From Malaya genurostris (lineage: Eukaryota; Arthropoda; Insecta; Diptera; Culicidae), in contig NC_080572.1 of NCBI RefSeq assembly GCF_030247185.1, positions 299,385,656 through 299,449,655 of the forward strand: 64,000 bases of DNA, read 5' to 3'. Under the pieces are notes generated by a model. That model saw only the letters and a list, made by a program, of their open reading frames with translations. It was not told the origin of the DNA and made no database searches. Both the position numbers and the translations under genes were made by a program. Each line of letters opens with the position of its first letter. Positions within the stretch are counted from its first letter, which is position 1. Below, in pieces: positions 31,560-41,500 of the stretch.

Positions 31560-31670
31560 TATTTTTGTGAAATCTGTAATGAATTTTTGTGAAATCGATA
31601 TTATACTGTACTGTGCAATTTCATCCAGATCCGACTTCCGGTTCCGAAATTATAAGGCGATGAATATCAA
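31560..31670 (-). repeat. Single copy of the CCGGAACCGGAAGTCGGAT repeat unit
   Basis: Reverse complement TCGGAACCGGAAGTCGGATC followed by GGATGAAATT, as in the 51.6-54.3 kb array. Confidence 0.65.
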
Positions 31671-32189
31671 AACTGTCATACAAAATGATACAAAACCGGC
31701 ACGCATCGGTACGTGCTATGTTCAATTTTGTATAGCGTGCAGGGTTGCCACATTTAAATCTATATGAACTTGACATAACTGTTTACTAATTGAAAAGGTT
31801 ATGGCAGTATATACCCAAATAGTTTTTGATTTCACTCAAGTTTTAAAGAAAAAATATTGCATAAATCTTCTAAACTATATAAAATGTGCGATCTACAAGC
31901 TGTGTCATCCATATTGTGTAGATTGTTTCCGCCGATAAATACGATTTAGAAGAAGTCTTTCAGCAATAAACGTGGTAGCTCCAGGTGGTGCTGATAATTT
32001 ATCAAGGAAATAACTTCTAGGAAAGAAGTTCGCCAACCAGTTCGCATCTCTTAATAGGAGCTTTGCCAATAACAAATATAATAAATTCAACTAATCCGAA
32101 TTAATCTCACATAATTCCATCTTTGGTATATTAAATACAAATACGGAATATTTCAACACATATTGCGCAATATTTAAAGTGTTCTACTC

Positions 32190-32850
32190 CTCTAGAAATA
32201 CAAAAATTATACAAAGACGTCATTCAATGGATACAATCATATCTCAGCAATCGACGTCTTACTATCAAAATTAATGATTGTGTTTCCGAAGTATTTGTCG
32301 CAACGTCTGGAATGTCACAGGGGAGTCATCTTGGCCCTTTGATTTTCTTACTGTACTTCAGTGATGTAAATCTTTGTCTGGATGGACCACGAGTTTCTTT
32401 CGCTGATGACCTCAAGATCTATCATACCATTCGCAGCACTATACTGTACACTCGTTCGTTCTACTTTAGAATATTGCTCAGTAGTGTGGAACACTCTTTA
32501 CCTTAATGGAGCTCATAGAATAGAATCCATACAACGTAGATTCGTACGTTTTGATCTTCGACGATTACCTTGGAATAATCCACATCAACTGCCGAGCTAT
32601 GAAAGTCGCAGATTGCTGATTGGATTTGACACACTACAAGTACGACGAGAGCTGTCACGTGCTTTGATGATAGCGGATATTTTGAATGCTAGAATTGACT
32701 TCCCTGCTTTGCTTCGTGAGGATTTGACTTCAACCTTCCACGCAGAACAATTTAAGCCAATTTGTTACTTAGTATTAGAAATTATCATTAGGACTACAAT
32801 GTGTCTGTTGATTTTACAATAATAAATGAATAAATAAATAAATAAAGATA
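32190..32850 (+). pseudogene. 5'-truncated LINE stub of the Jockey/CR1 type
   Basis: Encodes the central RT (IQWIQSYLSNRRLTI, GMSQGSHLGPLIFLLYFSDV, catalytic FADDLKIY), then, after a deletion of the thumb region and a frame change near 32435, the C-terminal end (LVRSTLEYCSVVWNT ... RIESIQRRFVRF). It ends in a short AATAAATAAATAAAT tail (about 32818-32848). No RNase H, unlike LINE-1 and LINE-2. The order and tail suggest the CR1/Jockey side of the LINEs. Confidence 0.82.
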
Positions 32851-33775
32851 GAAGAGCCATTTTGTGTGTAAAATTGTACAAAAAATACATCGATTAAACA
32901 CTCCGGTAAACGACTTGAATGGCCTGAGCAAATTTATATTATTATATTAACCGGTTTGTTGTCGATCCACGAAGACCCCTATAGTAAATGAAAAGGGAAC
33001 ACTTATTAAAATTAAAAGTATGTTGAATGTGCTGAAGTATCCAAGTTTTGTTCTAAATAAAATGGAGCCGTTTTGTATCAGTGAGGTTCGTTCATGATTT
33101 TGACATATAGTTCGTGCTACCGGGCGAGAACGAGCGAGCTATCGTTTTCAATTGGATCGGATGTCATTTTAAACTAAACATTCCTTCCTAGTGTACAGGC
33201 AGGCTACAGTGGATAGAACTACAATAAATTACACACCGTAGAGTGAACGAGTTTTAACGGTAAATATTGTTTCATATATTAAATCACTAGAAGTAAGTTT
33301 GACTCACAATCCCTCTCCGTGTTTCTCTCCTTTACATATGAATTTTTCATTCGATGCAAATGAGTCGTCGAAAATAATAGATCTTAGTATTCATTGAATA
33401 CACACGGTGCACAGAGAGCAAAATATGTTCATACTGTTATCACCTATCCTATTGCTCTTTATCAATTTTTATGGCTTATACTATCACACGTTACTCTACC
33501 ACTATTCCACTGGAATTGAACATCTACAAAAACCGGAGAGCATAGGTCACTAGTTGAAGGCGAAGATAAGCAACACAAATCCGGCACTTTTAATAAGTAA
33601 TTCATTCAAGCTTTTGTTGCGTAGTTTATCTGAACAGTTCGGTAGCGGAGCGGCAATAGCCCGTGTTGATTCCTAATCCTTTCCCTTCATTTCTCTAGGA
33701 CGGTATCAATTCGTCGCCGTTGCTCGCAAAACTGATCATAGTTTACTTATTTTCAACAGTCAATACGTAGTTAAG
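32851..33775. other. 5' flank and leader of the PXMP2-like gene
   Basis: No coding. TTTTCAACAG at about 33750-33759 could be a 5' UTR splice acceptor just before the ATG at 33776. No clear TATA box was assigned. Confidence 0.45.
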
Positions 33776-34698
33776 ATGTCGATGTTGTCGAAACCTATTT
33801 ATGGGTTACTGGGATCGTACTTTGAACAACTATTTAATCACCCTGTGAGAACCAAGGCAATTACTAGGTAAGTTTATTTCATCACGATTATGGCATTTTT
33901 CCAGTTGTCGATCGCTTTGAGTATGTTGCTTCCTTCATTCGGTAGACATATATATATATTTTTGAATATTTCTACAATTGAATAAAATTATTCAGATCGC
34001 TGAAGTTATTTGTTCATGCAGATTTCGTACTAAATTTATCAGACTCGGTAGTATCTTATCATGCACTGGGAGTGTTATTTTCGGCTGATAATGTAATCAA
34101 CTGCATCCATCAAGTGAACAATAATGATGATCATACTTTCAGCTGTGTCATTGCAACTTCGGCCAACTTGTGCTCACAGAAAATTGCCGGCACGAAGAAA
34201 ATCAACACCGACAGTTTAGTGGCCTATGGATTGTTTGGGCTGATATTCAGCGGACCTTTGTCTCATTTTTTCTATCTATGGCTGGATCGGATCACCGAAG
34301 ATCGCCGTTTCAAGCAGATGTTGATGCTGCTGGGTGAACGAGCATTTTTCGCACCAGCACTAAGTGCCCTCTCGTTGTATTTCATCACACGGTTCGAAGG
34401 AAAGACCCACGAGGAAGGTGTTAAGAATTTGAACGATTTGTACAGGATTATAGTGCTGAATAACTGGAAGTACCTTACGCTACCGGTCTTGATCAACTTT
34501 AGATTTGTGCCACCAATGGTAAAAGAAATAGATTTCATTTGCACGATTCTAAATGTAAATCCTTTTCTTTTTATTTGATAGCTTCGAGTTCTAGTTGCAA
34601 ATTTCATCGGTTTCTGTTGGATAATATTCTTGTCAGCTAAACGCCGGAAGGTAGAACAACGCAGACGTCAAGCAGAAGAGAAAAAAGTTCTTGAGTGA
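33776..34698 (+). CDS. PXMP2: Mpv17/PXMP2-family peroxisomal membrane protein, three exons, 194 aa
   Basis: PXMP2 is a four-pass channel-type protein of the peroxisomal membrane, in the Mpv17/PMP22 family. Exons: 33776-33867, 34143-34518 and 34582-34698. Both introns are GT-AG (275 and 63 bases). Phases fit: AG|C gives Ser, then codon-aligned ATG|CTT. Predicted length 194 aa equals the usual family size of about 195. Signature parts: HPVRTKAITS at the first helix, YGLFGLIFSGPLSHFFYLWLDRI, FAPALSALSLYFI, and the C-terminal NWKYLTLPVLINFRFVPP followed by LRVLVANFIGFCWIIFLSAKRR. A charged tail ends at TGA 34696-34698. Similarity favours PXMP2 over Mpv17 proper, but a tree would be needed. Confidence 0.92.
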
Positions 34699-35199
34699 AG
34701 AAAACGTACTGAACTTCTGTTGATAAAGACGAACAAGCAGCACTGGAGCGAGGCAAAATTTGCCAACATAGCAAAAAAAAAATACTTTAACGGACAAGGT
34801 GTGGAATCGTAATAAGTAAGCATGAAAACCTGTAAGTAAACGGCATATGCGTAAATGATGAAATCGCTAAACTAATGGTTTATAAACACATAAATATAGG
34901 CATAGAATGTTCTGCATTTAGTATACTTATATCCGTACGGTGAACTGTTGTTGAATGTATTAGGTACGGAAAAATTTAGATCATGTATCATTTGGGGGAA
35001 ATATAGATTTTTAAAAAAACGTGAGACCTCTCTTAATTGATTCATTGCTTGGAAAATCAATTTTTGAATCATAAACGACAACCCTTTTCACCGGTATCAT
35101 TGCAATCAAGCGATACGACTGAGCACAATAACATTAGAAATGGAACAATTCTGTATGAAATGTCCAAAACGATGAATGTAACAATGAGAGATGAGAGAT
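34699..35199. other. 3' flank of the PXMP2-like gene
   Basis: AT-rich. No canonical AATAAA soon after the stop; a CATAAA variant lies near 34890. No gene seen. Confidence 0.45.
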
Positions 35200-35520
35200 T
35201 ACACCAGATCTCGACGTTTCATGAATTTCTAAAACATTCGGCATTAAAAAAAAAATATCTTCAATTTTGCGGTATTCCGATGTTACGCGGTCTCAAATTT
35301 TTTAAGTCCCAAAGTCGTTTCTTTTTCGAAAAAAAAAATTTTTTTTTGTTGGTACACCATATCTCAACGTTTCATTAATTTCTAAGACATTTGGCATCAA
35401 AAAAATTTCGATTTCGAATATCTAAAAAAAAAGTCAAGAGAAATTTTTTTTGACATCACATCAGATCTGGACGTTTCATACATTTTTGAGATATTCGGCA
35501 TCAACAAAAAAAAATTGTAG
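35200..35520. repeat. Diverged tandem repeat, about 110-150 bp units
   Basis: Three units share (A)TCTCGACGTTTCATGAATTT / AGACATTCGGCATCAAAAAA: near 35210, 35360 and 35470. They differ in spacing and A-run lengths, so the array is old. Confidence 0.65.
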
Positions 35521-35794
35521 TTTTTCACGCGGTTTTTCAAAGCGGTACGTGAAAAGAGACGTCAGTGTAGACTCTCATAATAATTGATTGTACCGTTTCC
35601 AAAAATTCCTATATCCTGAAGTTTATAAAAACATCCTCTAACTGGAAGTCATTGACGTATTCAAATTTTGTTTATCTAAATCCATTCGTCGTAAACACGA
35701 ACAAAAACGCGTCCGAGTTTCACAAGACTTAGTCTCGATCACTGAATGACGTTTTCAGTTTTTTTTCCAAAATTTCCTTTTTTGTGGTTGAAGT

Positions 35795-35885
35795 ATTTCA
35801 AATCATAATATAATCTGTTACTAAAATGAATAAACAAAGTGGTTATTTATTCATTTTAGTAACAGATTATATTATGATTTGAAAT
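35795..35885. repeat. Perfect 40-bp inverted repeat (hairpin)
   Basis: Left arm 35795-35834 and right arm 35846-35885 are exact reverse complements, separated by 11 bases (CAAAGTGGTTA). A transcript from either strand would fold into an uninterrupted 40-bp stem. Confidence 0.9.
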
Positions 35886-36126
35886 AATAATTTCGTTTCA
35901 TTACTTTTACAGAGATACCCGGTAAAATTTTGAAATATCTTCAGACAGGGTTGCAAAAGTCTGTATATCCGAAAAAAAAATCAGCAGTTAGCAAGTATGT
36001 CTTACTGGCAGAAATTTCACTATAAAGTATGATACGCTTAACTGACTTGACGCAAAAAAAAGTCGCGTCAATTTCAAAAGTCTATAAATTTGACGAGTCT
36101 GCGAAAAACTCGATTTCCAAAAGCCT

Positions 36127-36298
36127 GCAGTGCCTTAAACCAGAGTGACGACCAGCATTGCCAGGCCATTTTTCCAAAAATCTGTTCACATTGATTTGAC
36201 AGGTCGTTTGCTCGTTTGGAACTGGTAATGACAGGAGGGGGGAAATAGTTAGAGTAGCAGTTTTTCTAGACCCCAACGTGTCTGTTTGATTTTTTAAA
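36127..36298. repeat. Mixed dispersed-repeat blocks
   Basis: CCAGAGTGACGAC and TTGACAGGTCGTTTGCTCGT blocks shared with 28.6-29.1 kb, then TTTTTCTAGACCCCAACGT (36257-36275), the start of repeat G. R1 follows. Confidence 0.55.
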
Positions 36299-36998
36299 TT
36301 TTAATGTGGAACACATTTTTGTTTTCTATATAGGCGTGCAAACTAGAAACTCAAGATAAATACACGTAGAAATGTGTTCAGGTTTTGAACAATTACAGCT
36401 AAGTCAATTTTATATTAATTATTAATATAATGTCATCATTTGATTGGAAATATTTCTACGTATTGATTTGAATGTTCATAGCTATGTATTTTTAATTGTG
36501 TATCATTGAAATATTGATTAATAGCTAGCAGTGTCCTATTTCGTCTGCAAAAAATCTCCGGCATACTGGATTTCCCTGCCATAGTCGACGGTTTTGAAGG
36601 AGTAAGCGATATATCAAAGTGAAAGCATTGCTCTGATTGGTCAATCGATGCTAAAGCGCAGCTGCTGGAAGCATACGAATCTATAAATATAAGCAAAATT
36701 ATAGCTAACGTTTCAGTCCAATGAGTAGCATGCTAGGGGTAGGTTGTTGCTAGACAGCAAGACAAACAGTGCCATAAAACGATTTGAAGCTTTAATTGGT
36801 ATGCTCTGATCTTGTGTCATGCATGATCTTGCTTGCATACAAAACTTGAACACAAGTTTGGCGAAGAGAAGCTTTAATATCGATATCCGTGTCGCAAGCT
36901 TAAATATCGATATCCGTATCGTGTACAAACATATAATTGCATACATTAGGGCTATTGGTTTAATTTTGTCGGCTACAAAACAAATACAAGTCACGACA
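36299..36998 (+). repeat. Dispersed repeat R1, copy 2 (carries a core promoter)
   Basis: Matches 4232-4684 and then 5747-6104 without the piggyBac-like element. The empty site GCTTTAATTGGTATGC is at about 36789-36804. It contains a local duplication of ATCGATATCCGT (36876-36920). It sits between the two halves of a repeat G copy (36257-36275 and 37258 onward). Confidence 0.75.
36637..36717 (+). promoter_or_regulatory. Core promoter in repeat R1, copy 2
   Basis: GATTGGTCAAT, TATAAATA at 36682-36689 and TTCAGT with A at 36715: the same 33-base TATA-to-initiator spacing as copy 1, although surrounding bases differ. Confidence 0.5.
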
Positions 36999-37292
36999 AA
37001 TAAAGTCTATATTCTGGGTTCGCGTGTTCGGTTTTGGATCCTAATAAAGTTCAATCTAAGCAGACTCTCATGCATTTGCTAATTCAAAAGTGTGACGATT
37101 GATTGAACTGTTTGATTGTAGATCATTAGAAATTTTGGTTGCCTTGTTCCACATCAATGGCTCGAACAACCCCATTTTTGGTGGCTGTTCAAAGTGAAAA
37201 CTGCAATTTTTCACGAAAAAATCCGCTATTTTGTGGCTGTTAAACCTCCCTAAAGGAAAACGTTAGGGTCTGGTTTTTTATATGTAGAAAGT

Positions 37293-37305
37293 GTGTGCAA
37301 AATTT
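37293..37305 (+). repeat. Target-site duplication of the RTE-like LINE, left copy
   Basis: GTGTGCAAAATTT, repeated at 45934-45946. It belongs to repeat G, whose other copy reads through uninterrupted near 23411-23423. Confidence 0.8.
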
Positions 37306-37363
37306 TGGTTGATAAACGACTGGACAATGCGCAATTCAGGCCCCAATGTGGTTCTTAGCTTCT

Positions 37364-37710
37364 TGTTATCACCGCTGGGCAATCCAAACATGTCGGTTTC
37401 ATTCCCCCCAATACTGACAAAGGAAATGAAAGGAACGTTGATGAAATTTAGGAGAAGAAGGAATAAAAACAAAACAAGTTAGCGTGGATTAAAAAGTTGT
37501 GCAAGCGAGTGAAAAGGTTATACCACTGAATTTTAAATGATTAATTTGCTAAAGGTGTCGGTGAAATAAAATATTGGAAAATTAATCTAGTCGGAGAGAA
37601 TTCGTATCCAACGTGGAAGTTAGCAAAGTGTGCAAGAAGATAAGAAGAACTATTTCTTTTTGAGCTGCACGAAAAGGTTGCTTCAAATTGAGTTCGTTTT
37701 CATCCGAACA
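37364..37710 (+). repeat. BEL/Pao 5' LTR (347 bp)
   Basis: Starts TGTTATCACC and ends CCGAACA. It precedes a 53-base leader before the Gag ATG at 37764. Confidence 0.93.
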
Positions 37711-37763
37711 ATTTCTCAAAAAGAAATACAAGATTTCGGATTGAACCTCATCGTCAAAACACA

Positions 37764-38567
37764 ATGACTGAGCCTACGTTGGATTTAACCCAAACTCCGT
37801 GTGCAACATGTGGAGATATATCTACCATTAATGAAGAGATGATATGCTGTGAAACGTGCGATGGTTGGCATCATTTTCGATGCGTCGGGGTTACTGCCGC
37901 CGTAAAGAAGGAGAAGAAATGGTTCTGCCCGCGAGGCACCTGTCAAGATGCTTCTAACGAATACCAGAAGAATAAGGAGGCACGCAAATCTAATCGCACT
38001 AAGAAAAATACAGAAGATTCGGATAAAAGTAGTGTCAAATCTGACCGCCAAAGTGCTTCCAGCCTTGAGCAAAAACTAAAGTCTTTGGAGGAGAACCAAA
38101 AACAAATGGAGCAAGATCTGGAAGCTGAATTGATGTTGAAAAGAAAAAATCTTGCCTTCAAGCGTGAAATGGAAATAAAGAGGATGGAAATGGAGAAGGA
38201 ATTACGAGAGCAGGAAGAAGAGGATCTAAAAGCAATTCTAGAAACTCGATTGAAGGAAAAAAGGGATCATGTTGAGCGGATGAAATCGATAAAGGATGCT
38301 CATCAACTGGCGATGAACCGTTTAGATGCTAAGCTAAAGAAAATAAACATCAATACGAAAACGAAAAAGAGTGAAAGTAAGTTCACTGATGACTACCGGG
38401 ATGACGATGATGTGAATGAACGTTCGTTAGACGAGTGTGAATCAACAGATGATTCAGAAGCTAGCCAGGGGGGTAGTAGTAAACAGTCAGGCGCAATGAG
38501 TAAAACAAAATTATTTCTATTGCAAAACAGTCCAACTAAAGCCCAATTGGCAGCGAGAAACGGTTAA
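37764..38567 (+). CDS. BEL/Pao Gag N-terminal region with PHD finger and coiled coil
   Basis: The ATG at 37764 follows the leader directly. Residues 13-59 form a PHD-type zinc finger, with Cys-x2-Cys, CETCDGWHHFRC and the final WFCPRGTC; such fingers read histone-tail methylation in many chromatin proteins. Residues about 95-200 are a highly charged Glu/Lys/Met-rich stretch predicted to form a coiled coil. An acidic, Ser-rich linker follows. The frame stops at TAA 38565-38567, but the same frame continues downstream without shift into the Gag/Pol region. BEL/Pao elements normally have one continuous Gag-Pol frame. Confidence 0.88.
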   Translation: MTEPTLDLTQTPCATCGDISTINEEMICCETCDGWHHFRCVGVTAAVKKEKKWFCPRGTCQDASNEYQKNKEARKSNRTKKNTEDSDKSSVKSDRQSASSLEQKLKSLEENQKQMEQDLEAELMLKRKNLAFKREMEIKRMEMEKELREQEEEDLKAILETRLKEKRDHVERMKSIKDAHQLAMNRLDAKLKKININTKTKKSESKFTDDYRDDDDVNERSLDECESTDDSEASQGGSSKQSGAMSKTKLFLLQNSPTKAQLAARNG

Positions 38568-41500
38568 ACTAAAAAGTTACCCGAATTCTCTGGCAGGCCG
38601 GAGGATTGGCCACTTTTCTACGGTTCATTTCAGGCGTCCAATGAGGCCTGCGGGTTTTCAAATATCGAGAATCTAGTGAGATTGCAAGAAAGTTTGAAGG
38701 GACCAGCTCTAGAACTAGTACGGGGGCAATTGCTTTTCCCACAATCCGTACCAAAGGCTATCGCAAAGCTACGGCAGTTATACGGCCGCCCAGAACAGCT
38801 TCTTCATAGCTATTTGGACAGAGTACGCAAACTAGAACCCCCGAAGGCAAATAAATTAGCTAGCTTTATTCCATTTGGAACGGCTGTGGAACAGCTATGT
38901 GAGCATCTAGAAGCAGCTGAACTCATTCAACATCTGAAGAATCCGTTACTTATCCAAGAATTAATAAACAAACTTCCAGACAGTGATAAACGTGAATGGG
39001 TTCGTTTCAAACGTAATAAAAATGAAGTTACTTTAAGAACGTTTACCGATTTTCTTTCTGAAATTGTGACGGATGCGTGTGAGGCAAACGTTAACATGGA
39101 CCTTGTATTGGGGTTTAAGACATTTGATGCTGCTCAATCAAATAAAGGTAATTCTAAAGAAAAGGGAATACTCTTCAGCCATTCTGAGGTGGAAAGTTCG
39201 AGTAAGCGCGATAGTGATCGAAGAGTACAGAAACCGTGTAAGGTATGCCAACGTACTGATCATCATTTACGGTACTGTCAAGATTTCAAATCTTTAACTT
39301 ACGCTGACCGCATGGAAGTAGTCACAAGATGGAAGTTGTGCATTGTATGCCTCAACGACCATGGTGGAACACCGTGTAAATTCAAAATCCGATGTGACGT
39401 TGGTGAATGCAAGGAGAAGCATAATCCCTTATTACATCCAACAGAAAATATTGTGGGAACGAGCGTACATATTTGCACAAAAAACCCAGTTATGTTTAGG
39501 ATGATACCAGTGAGATTGCATTGCGGGGAACGCTCAATCAGCTTGTTGGCGTTTTTAGACGAAGGGGCTTCTGTCACTTTGATAGAAAAACAGTTGGCAG
39601 ACCGACTTGGCGTTGTTGGAGTTCAGGAGAAACTCACAATCAAATGGACCTCTGATATAACACGAATCGAGAAAGATTCAAGACGATTAAATCTATGGAT
39701 TTCTGCAATTGACTCCGGGGAAAAATTACTACTAAAATCTGTACGAACTGTACGACAGCTGCAACTACCGCAACAGTCAATAAACGCGCATGAATTAACA
39801 AAACGGTATAAGCATCTTCAAAATTTGTCCATCTCTTCTTATGACGGACGCCCCGAAATGCTTATCGGTTTAAACAATATTCATTCATTTGCTCCAACCG
39901 ATGTAAGGGTGGGAACAAATGTTGAGCCGGTGGCAGTTCAATGTAAGCTTGGATGGACTGTTTACGGACCAACACTATCGTACGCAGACAAGTCAGAAAG
40001 CTATCTTAGTTGTCATTCCGAAGTGACCAACGACCACCTTCATGAGTTATTAAAAAGCCATTACGCAATGGAAGAATCGATTGTGACGGTGCCGCACGAT
40101 ACGGAAGAAGAAAGAAGAGCACGAGAGATATTAGAAAGATCCACTAAAAGAATCGGAGAACGCTTTGAAACCGGCCTGCTTTGGAGATCAGAAAACCCTC
40201 GATTTCCGGACAGTTTTCCAATGGCATTACGAAGGCTAAAACAACTTGAATCGAAATTGAAAAAGGATCCTGTCCTCTATGAGAAAGTTTGTCAGCAGAT
40301 CAAAGAATACCAACATAAAGGGTACGCGCACTTAGCCACCGTTGACGAACTCACTAAAACAAGTCCAGACAAAGTTTGGTATCTTCCTCTGAACGTTGTA
40401 CTGAACCCTAAAAAACCTAAAAAAGTTCGGCTTGTGTGGGATGCAGCGGCTACCGTACAAGGGGTTTCTCTTAACTCGCAGCTGCTTGAAGGACCCGACA
40501 TGCTTGTTCCGTTAGTGAAAGTCATTGTCGGATTTCGAGAACGTAGGATCGCCTTTGGAGGTGACTTGCGTGAAATGTACCATCAGCTGAAAATTATCGA
40601 CGAAGATAAACAAGCTCAGCGATTCCTTTTTCGGGAACATCCTAATGATTCACCAAGCATTTACGTTATGGATGTAGCAACTTTTGGATCAGCAAGTTCG
40701 CCATGTTCGGCGCAATTCGTGAAGAATTTAAACGCTACCGAATTCTCAGGAAGGTATCCCGAGGCAGTATCGGCGATCATCAATCGCCACTATGTGGACG
40801 ATTATTTTGACAGTGTCGACTCTGTTGAAGAAGCTGTTCGTCTCATAAAAGAAGTGAGTTACATTCATTCGAAAGCAGGTTTCGAAATCCGGAACTGGGT
40901 TTCTAACTCAACCGAAGTTCTTCAAAGTATAGGAAAACCACAATCAGTTGAGGAAGTGCACTTTAACCTTGATAAACATACAAATAACGAGCGAATTTTG
41001 GGTATTATATGGAATCCACAAGCGGATGAGTTTAGTTTTTCCACTCATCAGCGTGAAGAGCTGCAAGTCTACCTTGAAGGTGACCAGAAACCGTCGAAAA
41101 GAATAGTATTAAGCATCGTTATGGGCTTTTTTGACCCATTAGGACTACTGTCACCGTTCACTATTCACGGTAAAATCATAATTCAACACCTATGGAGATC
41201 TGGCTGTAATTGGGATGATGAGATTAACGATGATTGCTGGAAAATGTGGAAACGTTGGATTGCATTGTTGCCAAAGGTGGACATTATTCGCGTTCCCCGA
41301 TGTTACCTTGGAGGGTCTATGCTGTCTGCGGTTGATTTCATAGAAGTTCATATATTTACGGATGCAAGTGAACACGCGTACGGTTGCGTGGCGTATTTAC
41401 GAATCGTCATCGACGGACAGGCTCAGTGCACGCTGTCAATGTCTCGCTCAAAGGTAGCTCCACTAAAACGACAGTCAATCCCTCGCCTGGAGCTAATGGC

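Noticed and set aside
33868..34142. Continuous reading frame through PXMP2 intron 1 (ATG at 34072)
   Set aside because: The frame enters exon 2 correctly, but GT-AG borders at 33868/34142 join exon 1 (33776-33867) in phase and give the full family length.
38676..38678. GTG as the start of a separate Pol protein
   Set aside because: The frame continues from Gag with only one TAA; conserved Gag sequence lies before this codon.
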